Source of the DNA: Chaetoceros tenuissimus
Lineage: Eukaryota; Bacillariophyta; Thalassiosirophyceae; Chaetocerotales; Chaetocerotaceae
Assembly (NCBI GenBank): GCA_021927905.1
Contig: BLLK01000029.1
Location: forward strand, 930,001-994,000
Length of the DNA: 64,000 nucleotides
Reading direction: 5' to 3'
Positions 31,670 to 44,118 of this stretch are shown piece after piece (within the stretch, counting starts at the first letter, position 1; each line of letters opens with the position of its first letter). The notes below the pieces were generated by a model. That model did not search any database and was not told the DNA's origin. It was given only the letters and a program-made list of their open reading frames with translations. Position numbers and translations under genes: made by a program.

Positions 31670-32100
31670 TTGAAAGTTAAAAATTTTCTTTTCAAGTTCC
31701 ATACAAGGTAGCTAGCCTTCCATACAACCAAAATTTCAACTTTCTATGAGCACACTGCAATAAAGTTATTGTTGGCTTTCTTCCTGACACCTTTTCTGAC
31801 GTGTCTACTTTCAATGGCCTATATTTTACCACCGTCATTTCTCCTATGTACACCTATCTCTGATTCAAACCATTTCCACCTTTGTACGTCATGCTTATCA
31901 GTATTACCTTGCCTGTCAAGTGCATCATACATTTCTACCGTAGAATCCATACTGTAGACCGGTGGCTCTGTCTGGCAGATGCTTACTGACACGGTAACTT
32001 CAAGCGTTAATCAGACGTTCCGAAGATTCTCCTGATCAGCATTTATTGATCCTCAATTTTCCATTTTCTTTCTTATCCCTGTTGAACTGAAGGTGCAAGA
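31670..32100 (-). repeat. 5' terminal repeat (A1-like) of the second YR family
   Basis: Reverse-complemented, this stretch parallels the A2 block of the first family. It starts TTGCACCTTCAGTTCAACAG (compare TTTGCACATACAGTTCAATA), and later has GGTGTCAG, then GCAGTGTGCTCATAGAAAGT and GAAAAGAAAATTTTT near its end. It stands directly upstream of the ORF2 remnant, where an A1 repeat belongs in a split-repeat element. Its outer end lies about 13 bp from the 8-bp target duplication of the neighbouring TIR array. No ORF1 was recognised between it and ORF2. Confidence 0.65.
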
Positions 32101-32121
32101 TGTGTAGGGAACTGAAATTTT

Positions 32122-33599
32122 GGCAATCAGCTCGTGCTGGTGGAGGGTTTTAATCAAAGAGGGGCTTAAGTATTTGGCTAATTAGCCAGACACTCAATTA
32201 CTGTCAACGAATTAAAACACCCTGAGCTGACATGTCATTTTAAATTAAAACACTATGATTGACACTAATCCAACTCAAATCAGCGATGATATAAACTGAA
32301 CACAAGGAAAATGTTCAAAATGTTCCATTCATTCCACTCTATTAACGTCCTATTCGAAGCTCATTATATTTCAATACGCATCATGGTATACATAGGGTAT
32401 TGTTATCGAGGAAATATTTGCTTTGAGAGCTGCATGATTGATTAGGCCATGTTGAGACAAGTAAACGGGTTGATGAAGTACACAAGCTACAAGGAGTAGA
32501 GAAAGGTCTCTGCCATCCTAATTCACTTTTCGATTTCATTGACTATGGTTGTTTTGATATCTCTAAGAACTACGAGAAAACGACTGGAATATAGAATAAA
32601 GCGGAGTGGAGAAAATATATAGAAGAGTTTCTGTAGTACGACGAGTTTCAACTCTAATTGCTGCGTGTTGCATATAATGGAATGCATTTGGAGAATGAAA
32701 AAGTATCTAGAAGTGCTCGGTGTCATTTGGAAAATGAAAGAAGTATCTAGATGAGCTTGGTGTCCACCTTCTGTTTGCTCCTCGCTTTCGCTTCTGTGTA
32801 AAGGTTCTCATACTTTCACAATGTGTCATCCTTCTTTGTACTCTCTACATTTTCTGAATCCATTTTCATGATCTGTACAACCCTAATCCTCATACACTGA
32901 GAAACAATTTTGCCTTGTCATTTACAATCTAGGCATTCAATCAAAAATGTATCTACATTGCTAGCAATCAGCTACTGCAAAGGCATATATAATGCTTTTG
33001 ACGACGATGAGTATTACTTTCGGGTTGCGTAGGACGACATTTTATTCATTATGGCGGCAATGAGAGATGACGCCAAGCAATACTTGTTTCGATGAAGAAT
33101 GTAAAAGCTACATATGGGAGAGAGCGATAAAGTGATACTCTACAAGATTATTGTAGGAGACATGAATGCTGACGAAGAGCAAGCGTCATCTGCTCTACAA
33201 AAAATGTGATGATTAAATTAAATGGACGTGAAAAGCAAATAGAAAGGACTTGAATAAAGTAAAAGATAAGTCGCTTCTTATTTGACTTTCATTGGAAACA
33301 TCAGCATTGCAATACTCATTTTAAAATTAAAAACGATGCATTAATGATTGATATCGCTCAGCCGATTTTTAAATTTACTTTGGCATTACGTTTTCTTTAT
33401 ATTTCTCCTCTAGGCTTGCAATGGACAGTATATTTACAAATGACGTTCTAATATGAATATGTTATTTAGAATTTTAATTTGTATCTAATTTCCTTCTTCT
33501 TTTTTCGTTTTCTTTCTCCTCTCCTTTTTCTCTCCCTCCCTTCTCATTTTTCCGCTCAACTAAAACTGGCTTTTGCTCCACCACCACGAACTGATTGCC
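32122..33599 (+). mobile_element. TIR element copy E1
   Basis: Complete 1,478-bp copy. A 67-codon minus-strand frame (32523-32726) is repeated in all copies but shows no family and is probably chance. It contains a C/T-rich tract (TCTCTCCCTCCCTTCTC) near the right end. Confidence 0.88.
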
Positions 33600-33605
33600 A
33601 ATTTT

Positions 33606-35083
33606 GGCAATCAGCTCGTGCTGGTGGAGGGTTTTAATCAAAGAGGGGCTTAAGTATTTGGCTAATTAGCCAGACACTCAATTACTGTCAACGAATTAAA
33701 ACACCCTGAGCTGACATGTCATTTTAAATTAAAACACTATGATTGACACTAATCCAACTCAAATCAGCGATGATATAAACTGAACACAAGGAAAATGTTC
33801 AAAATGTTCCATTCATTCCACTCTATTAACGTCCTATTCGAAGCTCATTATATTTCAATACGCATCATGGTATACATAGGGTATTGTTATCGAGGAAATA
33901 TTTGCTTTGAGAGCTGCATGATTGATTAGGCCATGTTGAGACAAGTAAACGGGTTGATGAAGTACACAAGCTACAAGGAGTAGAGAAAGGTCTCTGCCAT
34001 CCTAATTCACTTTTCGATTTCATTGACTATGGTTGTTTTGATATCTCTAAGAACTACGAGCAAACGACTGGAATATAGAATAAAGCGGAGTGGAGAAAAT
34101 ATATAGAAGAGTTTCTGTAGTACGACGAGTTTCAACTCTAATTGCTGCGTGTTGCATATAATGGAATGCATTTGGAGAATGAAAAAGTATCTAGAAGTGC
34201 TCGGTGTCATTTGGAAAATGAAAGAAGTATCTAGATGAGCTTGGTGTCCACCTTCTGTTCGCTCCTCGCTTTCGCTTCTGTGTAAAGGTTCTCATACTTT
34301 CACAATGTGTCATCCTTCTTTGTACTCTCTACATTTTCTGAATCCATTTTCATGATCTGTACAACCCTAATCCTCATACACTGAGAAACAATTTTGCCTT
34401 GTCATTTACAATCTAGGCATTCAATCAAAAATGTATCTACATTGCTAGCAATCAGCTACTGCAAAGGCATATATAATGCTTTTGACGACGATGAGTATTA
34501 CTTTCGGGTTGCGTAGGACGACATTTTATTCATTATGGCGGCAATGAGAGATGACGCCAAGCAATACTTGTTTCGATGAAGAATGTAAAAGCTACATATG
34601 GGAGAGAGCGATAAAGTGATACTCTACAAGATTATTGTAGGAGACATGAATGCTGACGAAGAGCAAGCGTCATCTGCTCTACAAAAAATGTGATGATTAA
34701 ATTAAATGGACGTGAAAAGCAAATAGAAAGGACTTGAATAAAGTAAAAGATAAGTCGCTTCTTATTTGACTTTCATTGGAAACATCAGCATTGCAATACT
34801 CATTTTAAAATTAAAAACGATGCATTAATGATTGATATCGCTCAGCCGATTTTTAAATTTACTTTGGCATTACGTTTTCTTTATATTTCTCCTCTAGGCT
34901 TGCAATGGACAGTATATTTACAAATGACGTTCTAATATGAATATGTTATTTAGAATTTTAATTTGTATCTAATTTCCTTCTTCTTTTTTCGTTTTCTTTC
35001 TCCTCTCCTTTTTCTCTCCCTCCCTTCTCATTTTTCCGCTCAACTAAAACTGGCTTTTGCTCCACCACCACGAGCTGATTGCC
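33606..35083 (+). mobile_element. TIR element copy E2
   Basis: Complete 1,478-bp copy, almost identical to E1 (only a handful of substitutions), separated from it by AATTTT. Confidence 0.88.
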
Positions 35084-35089
35084 AATTTT

Positions 35090-36555
35090 GGCAATCAGCT
35101 CGTGCTGGTGGAGGGTTTTAATCAAAGAGGGGCTTAAGTATTTGGCTAATTAGCCAGACACTCAATTACTGTCAACGAATTAAAACACCCTGAGCTGACA
35201 TGTCATTTTAAATTAAAACACTATGATTGACACTAATCCAACTCAAATCAGCGATGATATAAACTGAACACAAGGAAAATGTTCAAAATGTTCCATTCAT
35301 TCCACTCTATTAACGTCCTATTCGAAGCTCATTATATTTCAATACGCATCATGGTATACATAGGGTATTGTTATCGAGGAAATATTTGCTTTGAGAGCTG
35401 CATGATTGATTAGGCCATGTTGAGACAAGTAAACGGGTTGATGAAGTACACAAGCTACAAGGAGTAGAGAAAGGTCTCTGCCATCCTAATTCACTTTTCG
35501 ATTTCATTGACTATGGTTGTTTTGATATCTCTAAGAACTACGAGCAAACGACTGGAATATAGAATAAAGCGGAGTGGAGAAAATATATAGAAGAGTTTCT
35601 GTAGTACGACGAGTTTCAACTCTAATTGCTGCGTGTTGCATATAATGGAATGCATTTGGAGAATGAAAAAGTATCTAGAAGTGCTCGGTGTCATTTGGAA
35701 AATGAAAGAAGTATCTAGATGAGCTTGGTGTCCACCTTCTGTTCGCTCCTCGCTTTCGCTTCTGTGTAAAGGTTCTCATACTTTCACAATGTGTCATCCT
35801 TCTTTGTACTCTCTACATTTTCTGAATCCATTTTCATGATCTGTACAACCCTAATCCTCATACACTGAGAAACAATTTTGCCTTGTCCTTTACAATCTAG
35901 GCATTCAATCAAAAATGTATCTACATTGCTAGCAATCAGCTACTGCAAAGGCATATATAATGCTTTTGACGACGATGAGTATTACTTTCGGGTTGCGTAG
36001 GACGACATTTTATTCATTATGGCGGCAATGAGAGATGACGCCAAGCAATACTTGTTTCGATGAAGAATGTAAAAGCTACATATGGGAGAGAGCGATAAAG
36101 TGATACTCTACAAGATTATTGTAGGAGACATGAATGCTGACGAAGAGCAAGCGTCCTACAAAAAATGTGATGATTAAATTAAATGGACGTGAAAAGCAAA
36201 TAGAAAGGACTTGAATAAAGTAAAAGATAAGTCGCTTCTTATTTGACTTTCATTGGAAACATCAGCATTGCAATACTCATTTTAAAATTAAAAACGATGC
36301 ATTAAAATGATTGATATCGCTCAGCCGATTTTTAAATTTACTTTGGCATTACGTTTTCTTTATATTTCTCCTCTAGGCTTGCAATGGACAGTATATTTAC
36401 AAATGACGTTCTAATATGAATATGTTATTTAGAATTTTAATTTGTATCTAATTTCCTTCTTCTTTTTCGTTTTCTTTCTCCTCTCCTTTTTCTCTCCCTC
36501 CCTTCTCATTTTTCCGCTCAACTAAAACTGGCTTTTGCTCCACCACCACGAGCTG
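35090..36555 (+). mobile_element. TIR element copy E3, right tip missing
   Basis: Near-identical copy that stops at CACGAGCTG (36555), lacking the last ATTGCC, where it meets the inverted first part of E4. It shares with E4 a few small differences from E1/E2: the AAGCGTCCTACAAA junction (a short deletion) and GCATTAAAATGATTG (a small insertion). E3 and E4 are therefore more closely related to each other. Confidence 0.85.
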
Positions 36556-37997
36556 TTCATCAACCCGTTTACTTGTCTCAACATGGCCTAATCAATCATG
36601 CAGCTCTCAAAGCAAATATTTCCTCGATAACAATACCCTATGTATACCATGATGCGTATTGAAATATAATGAGCTTCGAATAGGACGTTAATAGAGTGGA
36701 ATGAATGGAACATTTTGAACATTTTCCTTGTGTTCAGTTTATATCATCGCTGATTTGAGTTGGATTAGTGTCAATCATAGTGTTTTAATTTAAAATGACA
36801 TGTCAGCTCAGGGTGTTTTAATTCGTTGACAGTAATTGAGTGTCTGGCTAATTAGCCAAATACTTAAGCCCCTCTTTGATTAAAACCCGCTACAAGGAGT
36901 AGAGAAAGGTCTCTGCCATCCTAATTCACTTTTCGATTTCATTGACTATGGTTGTTTTGATATCTCTAAGAACTACGAGCAAACGACTGGAATATAGAAT
37001 AAAGCGGAGTGGAGAAAATATATAGAAGAGTTTCTGTAGTACGACGAGTTTCAACTCTAATTGCTGCGTGTTGCATATAATGGAATGCATTTGGAGAATG
37101 AAAAAGTATCTAGAAGTGCTCGGTGTCATTTGGAAAATGAAAGAAGTATCTAGATGAGCTTGGTGTCCACCTTCTGTTCGCTCCTCGCTTTCGCTTCTGT
37201 GTAAAGGTTCTCATACTTTCACAATGTGTCATCCTTCTTTGTACTCTCTACATTTTCTGAATCCATTTTCATGATCTGTACAACCCTAATCCTCATACAC
37301 TGAGAAACAATTTTGCCTTGTCATTTACAATCTAGGCATTCAATCAAAAATGTATCTACATTGCTAGCAATCAGCTACTGCAAAGGCATATATAATGCTT
37401 TTGACGACGATGAGTATTACTTTCGGGTTGCGTAGGACGACATTTTATTCATTATGGCGGCAATGAGAGATGACGCCAAGCAATACTTGTTTCGATGAAG
37501 AATGTAAAAGCTACATATGGGAGAGAGCGATAAAGTGATACTCTACAAGATTATTGTAGGAGACATGAATGCTGACGAAGAGCAAGCGTCCTACAAAAAA
37601 TGTGATGATTAAATTAAATGGACGTGAAAAGCAAATAGAAAGGACTTGAATAAAGTAAAAGATAAGTCGCTTCTTATTTGACTTTCATTGGAAACATCAG
37701 CATTGCAATACTCATTTTAAAATTAAAAACGATGCATTAAAATGATTGATATCGCTCAGCCGATTTTTAAATTTACTTTGGCATTACGTTTTCTTTATAT
37801 TTCTCCTCTAGGCTTGCAATGGACAGTATATTTACAAATGACGTTCTAATATGAATATGTTATTTAGAATTTTAATTTGTATCTAATTTCCTTCTTCTTT
37901 TTTCGTTTTCTTTCTCCTCTCCTTTTTCTCTCCCTCCCTTCTCATTTTTCCGCTCAACTAAAACTGGCTTTTGCTCCACCACCACGAGCTGATTGCC
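36556..37997 (+). mobile_element. TIR element copy E4 with inverted 5' section
   Basis: The first about 332 bp (36556-36887) are the reverse complement of the normal left portion of the element (roughly from TTTTAATCAAAG to GGGTTGATGAA). From 36888 (CTACAAGGAGTAG) the copy continues in normal orientation to the right terminal repeat. The left terminal repeat is lost. Confidence 0.85.
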
Positions 37998-38097
37998 GAA
38001 ATTTTTGGTGACCCTTGCTTGTCACCAGCACAAAAAATTTGCCAAAAGAACTCACACTCTTCGAAAAAGAGAAGAAAAATACTTCGCCATTTTAATC

Positions 38098-39101
38098 ATG
38101 AAAATAATAAAGGTATTTTACGAATACAGAGGATCCTTGTTAATCTTTGCTTTTTTTTTTATATTTTAATTATTCTGCTGAAAATGCTGCGATGAGTCAT
38201 GTCAACAAGAATCACACAAATCAGGAACCACCACTTCATGGAGGAAGAGCGGCGGATATTATTAATCCTTCTTATGAAACCAACATTAAAGCAGATCGTG
38301 CAAACTTTCGTACTATCTATATTTATGCAAATAGAAAGAATGCAGTACAGGAATTACCAAAAAGAGAGGATTATACTGCTTTTGACAATAGAGCACAATT
38401 TCCATTTTCACAAGTCTGTCAAGATTTAATCATCGACAAACTTATGAATTCCCATATTGCCAAGCAAAAATCAGGTCAAAAACGATTTTGTTTTTGTTGA
38501 TTTAGCTGCTAATCATGCATGGAAACTTAGTAACACCTTGTACCTTGAACAAAATGGATGGGATGGATTATGCATAGAAGGGTCTTCAGAATACTGGTAT
38601 GATTTAGCCCGCTCTAGAAACTGTACAGTGTTTGGTGCTTTTGTAGGTGGAAATGAAGGTGAAGATGGAAATAGGATTGAAATAGCACTTGGAAGTGCGT
38701 TTGGAGGTATAATTGGTGAAAATATGGACAATAAACCTGGCAAGATAAACAAGAAGACTTCAGCACAAGTTACTAGAGAAATTGTAAGTTTTTCGACAAT
38801 TCTTCAAATTTCAAATTCTCCAAAGATGATTGATTACCTATCACTTGATGTTGAAGGTGCTGAAACATTAATTTTACAAGATTTTCCATTTGATGAATAT
38901 ACCTTCAGATTCATTACAATAGAACGTCCTAAGCCTCATTTAGAAAAACTACTCAATAAGCATGGCTATAGAGAGGTTATGAAATTAGTGTATTGGGGAG
39001 AAACACTTTGGATTCATGAAAAATCTGTTCTTCTATCAACCAACGAAATTGCTGGTCTTGCTAAAAATATTTGCAATGAAATCAAAATTGATTCCTCCTA
39101 A
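38098..39101 (+). CDS. FkbM-type methyltransferase, type II membrane topology (frame-disturbed)
   Basis: The C-terminal frame (38457-39101) is a clear FkbM/Methyltransf_21 domain: FVFVDLAANHAWKLSNTLYL (SAM-binding motif I), LCIEGSSEYW, then YLSLDVEGAETLILQDFP and FITIERP. The preceding frame (to about 38470) supplies the start of the domain (FSQVCQDLIIDKLMN) and a stem region. The likely start is ATG 38098 (MKIIKVFYEYRG) followed by a hydrophobic anchor, so a Golgi or ER lumenal enzyme is expected, probably O-methylating glycans. Two frame changes are needed, one at a run of ten T (38151-38160) and one near 38460-38480 among A-runs. Homopolymer sequencing errors or a young pseudogene are equally possible. 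The gene follows the TIR array by 100 bp. Confidence 0.75.
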
Positions 39102-39794
39102 GAAGGTTATGATAATAATTTGTGGCAAGAGAACATGACAAGCAAAAAAAAATTTAAGGTTGAATTTATTTTTGTCTTCTTTCAACATCCCTCTTCTCCC
39201 TCCTGAATCATTACTTGTTAATCAGCTTTATATTGGCACATTTCAACAATGCAAGCAAAAATTGGATTGTTTATCATATTGTGGGTGTAAAGCAGTGTGG
39301 TGTAGTGTACAATATGTGATACAAACTAAATGTAGTGATATGATTGGCTATTGATTTATGCATATACTTTGTTTCTGTTGGTAGTGTGGAAACACCTAAC
39401 GGAGGATGGATGGATGGATGGATGGATGGATGTGATAATCAGTGGAAAGGATGGGACAACAATCCAATAATCATTTCCATTCATTGCTGCTAGTCCTTTA
39501 ATTCAGCAACCCTTTCATTCAGGTGACAAACAAGAAGAGGGCATGAAGAAGAAAGATGACAGTAATTCTTTTTACTCTGATACAGGAAGTGATCAGCATT
39601 GTAACACAAAAAAGAGGGATGATAGTATTGTATAATTAAACGCTATTCTGAGAGATGTTTGGATATGTTGTTGGATATCTTTTTGGAAAATTCTTCGGAG
39701 TCTTGAGAATAATGAGGCTTGTCACCTGATAGACATCAATCGTGGAGCTATATTAGTAAATGAGTGTTACATCGGTTTCCCTTTAAAAATAATA
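39102..39794. other. Intergenic stretch, no gene recognised
   Basis: Downstream of the methyltransferase there are only short frames without motifs. It contains a GGAT microsatellite at 39404-39432. Confidence 0.6.
39404..39432. repeat. (GGAT)n microsatellite
   Basis: About seven uninterrupted GGAT units. Confidence 0.95.
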
Positions 39795-42700
39795 AATTTG
39801 TTAAGATGTGAATTCATGAAGATGAAGATTTGCGCTTTTTCTTCTTTGATTTGGTGATATCGGGTCTATTCCAAGGTCCAAAAGTAGGTGGTTCAAGGTA
39901 TTCTGTGATACAGATGTCTTTAAAGGATCTCCAAGTAGAGAGAGATCCAAGATTCTTTGTGCAATTTGAAGAATTGATTGGAAGGAAGTCGAAAGGTCCG
40001 AGTAACTGTATGGAAGGAAGATGAAAAGATTCAGCCCATTGGACATATTTTTCTTCACTAGGAAGTTGATCAGGTCCGAACAGGATACGCTTCCCATAAG
40101 TGATAATACCATCGTTGCAGTATACTCACATACCAAAGTGGCCACCACAAGAATAACTTGTCACTAGAAGCCAGGATAGATTCATGTAAAGATGGAGAAG
40201 TGGATGGATTAAGCATGGATGCAGATGAGCTAAGTATAGATGATGATGGTGGAGGAGTTGATGGAGGTGAAGGTGGAGTAGGAAGATGTGGTGCAATTGC
40301 TTGGATATCATGCTGATGTTCTTGTTGATCTTGTAAAGGTTGTTGTGTGTTAGGAGATTTGATATGAAGTGATTGGAGGATGATCATAGTTGAGGAAGCA
40401 TTGATCCAAAGTGTTGAGTGGGTTGGATGGATAAAGGTTTGGATATAATTTGCAACCATGATGCTTCTTGATTGCACCATTTGGTTGGCCATATCTTTGA
40501 ATGTCATAGGAGTTATTTCCATGGTCTTTGATGGTTTTATAAGGGCCATGGATTCATCATTTCTAAAAGCAATGAGGCTTGGAGAAATATCTGTGCCATG
40601 CACAGAAGCAGAATTCCATTCATATTGAGCCAGCTTGTATACTTGATGGATGATGTGCAGAGTCCCTTGTTCCTATCTGGAAATAGTAACAAGCCAAAAA
40701 TGAACTTTAAGATTTTAAACATAGCTTCAAATGTGCTATGGAAGGAGCTATCAGTATCGATGACAATGACAGTGCAGGTGCCAAAGGTAAGTAGGACTTG
40801 TTCAATGAAAATATAAGCAAGAGTAGCAGCTGTGGTGTCAGAAGCAATACATGATATGAGGAAAGTAGATAGATCACACATGCAATTGAAAAGGTGATTA
40901 TTTTTTGAAGATCATGAAGACAATTGACCAGGGCTCCAGAGATCACAGTGCATTATATAAAACGGCGAAGTGACTGGCCAAGAGAAATGAACTTCAAGCC
41001 AACAAGATCGCCAGGAGTTGTAGGCCTGACAATGAGCACAAGTTTGTAACATGGACTTGATATCAGTCAGTAGCTGAGACCAAGTAAAAAGGAGACTGTG
41101 AGAAAGAGTTTTGTATTCTCCCATATGTGCACCAAGAGGTCCAGAGTGATGAGTCTGTTCAAGAGTTCCAAACTTCTTGAGTGTTTCGATATCTTGTTTT
41201 GCTTTCTTTCTGGTTCGAGTTTGAGTGATGATACCTTCATCTGGCAAACAAGCTTGGATAAGTGCATTGGCTGCTCTTTTTGCAATTGAACTATTTGTCA
41301 AATTTGAAATGAAATCAGTAAATTTGTTTCTTGTTTCATCAAAGGGTTTCTTTCTTGTCGCTCTTGGTGGCTTCGCTTCCTTCTTTTTGGATTTTTCAAG
41401 GTTGGATAGAGTAGCCTCTGCAGCAGTCTTTTGAAGTTGCTCAGGATCAGCAGGGAATAATACATTTGCAACTACGGCTGTACAATCGACAAGAGTGGTT
41501 TTCAATGCATTGTAGACATTATTACGATTGGTCGATGGTAGATTGGTATCAGTGGCTCTATTTTCAGCAGACCCAATTTTTTTTTTTCGTTTTTGTAATG
41601 TATTCTTCTCTAAAGCCGAGATCTGAAAGTATCTCATTGACAGAGGGAGTAGAATCATTTGGAGAATCCAATTTGCTATCAATTGCATGTGAAATTGATT
41701 CATCATCTCCATATGAACTGGACAAAGGTGATACATTTTGTGACCGAGTTTGTTTTGACCTTCCAGAAGGGACTGGGTTAGTTTCCTTGGGAGCATATGA
41801 TCCTCTCTTCTTCCCTGTCGCAGTCTCTGAAGGTCATTTTGTTTGCTTTTGATTTTCAAGAATTGCACAGGTACATGCTTTGCATCTTTTACATTTGTTG
41901 CATTTGCTGCAAAATTTGATTTTATGCTCTTTACAAGATGTCTGTACCATCAAAAAGCACTTTCAAGAAGGCGATACAAGGAAAGTAATCAGATATGGCA
42001 TGCTGAAAGAGTACTGTTGTTTGATACGTCCGCTACATAGGTACGAATTCAAATTCGAATTTCACACTGAGTTTCACAACACGAAAATACCCTCCAAAGA
42101 GACAATCGATAAAAATACTTGCTTTTACTCTATGGTTAAACTAATTACATATTCATTCACACAATAACTTCAAGAATTTATTTGTAACTTCTCGCGTTCG
42201 TCAACTCATTTTGTGTTGAGAAATATGGTTGCAACCAAAATGTGACGTTACCGAAGTAAGCTACTTTAGAGGATACTTTCTCTACTCAGAATGCATGCGC
42301 GCTCTCGTCGATTACAGTTTTGAAACAAGTGTAAAAAGAGCTTTTAGAAAGGTATTACTACTTTATCGCGCGTCAATTGGAGCCGAAAATAGCATTTTCA
42401 CTTTGCAGGAAAAACTCACAAAAAATGGTATTCTTACGTGACACCGCTGTTAAATCTTGCTTCCAATTGTCTCTCCCGTTCTCTTGCTTCCAATTGTCTC
42501 TCCCGTTCCTCCAATTTTTTCTGGAATTGGTTCTTCAATGCTTGTACGTTTTGCTGTTGCATTCCATTTGTTGCTCTGATTGCTTTTTATCCATGGTCTA
42601 CTACTATTACTGTTGATGTTGCTTGTCTCTTATCCTTATTGTCTCTTTTCTTATTTGCTTCTTTTTTCATTGCATCTTGTTTTTTTTTCTTCCAGAAGTT

Positions 42701-43390
42701 GATAGATTCATCATGCAATTGAACATGGACAGGAGCTCACTTACGCTTGTAATAGGTTGCTGCTGGTGAATTTTCGTGTGAGTCTGGTTCATATAGTGTG
42801 AGATCTACTTCAATTGTTTCATTTTCAAGTTCTTCTACTAATTCTTCAGGTACAAATGTCAAAAGGCACTTGGGTGATGCCTTGTTTTCCATGCTTTAAT
42901 ACTGCTGACACTCTTGGGATTCTTTTTGGTTTGTACTGATAAATGTTACATAACCCTGCCATCTGTTCTTCTGATAGTGCCTTGATCATATAGTTTATCA
43001 TATTCTTCATTGCATCCACTACTACTCCTGCATCAAAACTATTACACACTAGATGCATTTTTCCATTTCTGAAGTAGATGTCACAAACCAATTCCTCCTT
43101 CTTTTGATAGTTTACGACGTACGCTGATAAATTCTGATCGATAATATCCTTCCAATCCTGTTTTGCTGTATCTTATTCCATCTCTGGAAAGTGGTCCCAC
43201 CAAAAACACTGATAGAACAATGATAACTCGTTGACTTTCAACTTGCTTTTCGCAGAGAAAGCGTGTAACTTTACTATTAATTTGATAACAAAGAGGCTTA
43301 GAGCAACAGGTAAGTGTCCTAGTGAAAGGTTGAAGGGGAATGGTCAGCTTTGACACAGATGTCAGAAGATCACTCATCATTCAACAATAG
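39795..43390 (-). mobile_element. Copia-like LTR retrotransposon fossil (gag to integrase)
   Basis: Read on the minus strand from 43380 downwards. A gag-like region comes first (MIKALSEEQMAGLCNIYQYK and ILKHGKQGI near 42900). A Cys-rich zinc-binding stretch follows (FCSKCNKCKRCKACTC near 41880-41930), then an integrase: TCAHCQAY near 41030, FYIMHCDLWSPG near 40940, MCDLSTF near 40880, VIVIDTDSSFHSTFEAM near 40760, HGTDISPS near 40595. RT is not seen. This integrase style, with a DLW and VLLKFG/VVVD pattern, is one I recall from diatom and oomycete elements. Many interruptions are present (six or more) and no LTR pair was found, so it is old. Confidence 0.7.
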
Positions 43391-43927
43391 CAATGATGCA
43401 ATGATGGTTGTCAATTTCTCATTGTCAGTAGCATATTTCATTGTAAAAATTTCAATATATTCCAACAACTGCAAAAATATTTAGTCTCAGCAAAAAAGAA
43501 ATTCTAAAAGATTCAATACTGCAGTAAAGGCTTTCCTTGCTTTCTGTTACATATTTTTTTGTAGTGATTTCCTTTTCGGCTTTTTTGATGTAAACCCTCT
43601 TCTTAGATTTGATTGAATCTGATTTCCAAAATGAAGGAAAGATGTTTCAATTTGCTGTTATTTGGGGAAAGTGTTGATTGGAGAACTAAGACTTCAATCT
43701 ATTAAACATGATGGTACTCTTTGGAACCATACATAGAATGGAATCAAAACAAAAGAAAAATGACTTTTCAATTTGTAGAAATTAAAATATTAGTTTTTTA
43801 CATTCGGAGAGATAACTATTTTCTATTAGTAAGAGATCGAGCACTTTGGACTATCTCGTTCTGACCTACGTTATTCAGATTTAGTGAGTTACATATAAAC
43901 CCGTAACTTCCGTTATAATTATCATCA
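43391..43927. other. No gene; two repeat-like tracts upstream of the copia insertion
   Basis: No coding family was recognised. The tract 43660-43805 resembles 53135-53345, downstream of FkbM gene 2 (shared GTTGATTGGA, TAGAATGGAATCAAAACAAA, GAAATTAAAATATT). The tract 43830-43930 matches the reverse complement of 24665-24760. Before the copia insertion this DNA would have lain directly upstream of FkbM gene 2. Confidence 0.65.
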
Positions 43928-43931
43928 CCTG

Positions 43932-44118
43932 CGTTTAAATCCCACCGTACAGACAGGGATAATAGAATACACGTTACTAGAATATGAGTGATACACATGT
44001 GGAGAACACTAGAACAACAAGAACACTATGTAGCATAATATCTTTTTAATACCCTCAATACTATCATACATTAGAAATACAGACAGTAGGCAATACCTAT
44101 CACGGTAAGAATAAAACG
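43932..44118 (+). repeat. 5' LTR of the copia element
   Basis: 187-bp direct repeat of 51609-51794, with about a dozen differences. The termini form a short inverted repeat, CGTTTA and TAAAACG, rather than the usual TG and CA. CCTG precedes it. Confidence 0.88.

Larger units (their letters stand above)
32122..37997. mobile_element. Tandem array of four TIR elements (1,478 bp each) bounded by one 8-bp target duplication
   Basis: Head-to-tail copies start GGCAATCAGCTCGTG and end CACGAGCTGATTGCC, so each copy has about 24-bp terminal inverted repeats. The array as a whole is flanked by GAAATTTT on both sides (32114-32121 and 37998-38005). Neighbouring copies are joined by AATTTT, the last six bases of that duplication. 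No transposase is visible, so the element is non-autonomous. The 8-bp duplication would fit hAT, P or Merlin elements, but the ends do not match the usual hAT start, so I leave the superfamily open. Confidence 0.88.

Noticed and set aside
32523-37129. 67-codon minus-strand frame in each TIR element copy, as a transposon gene
   Set aside because: Too short for a transposase, no family recognised, and the copies are near-identical over their whole length.
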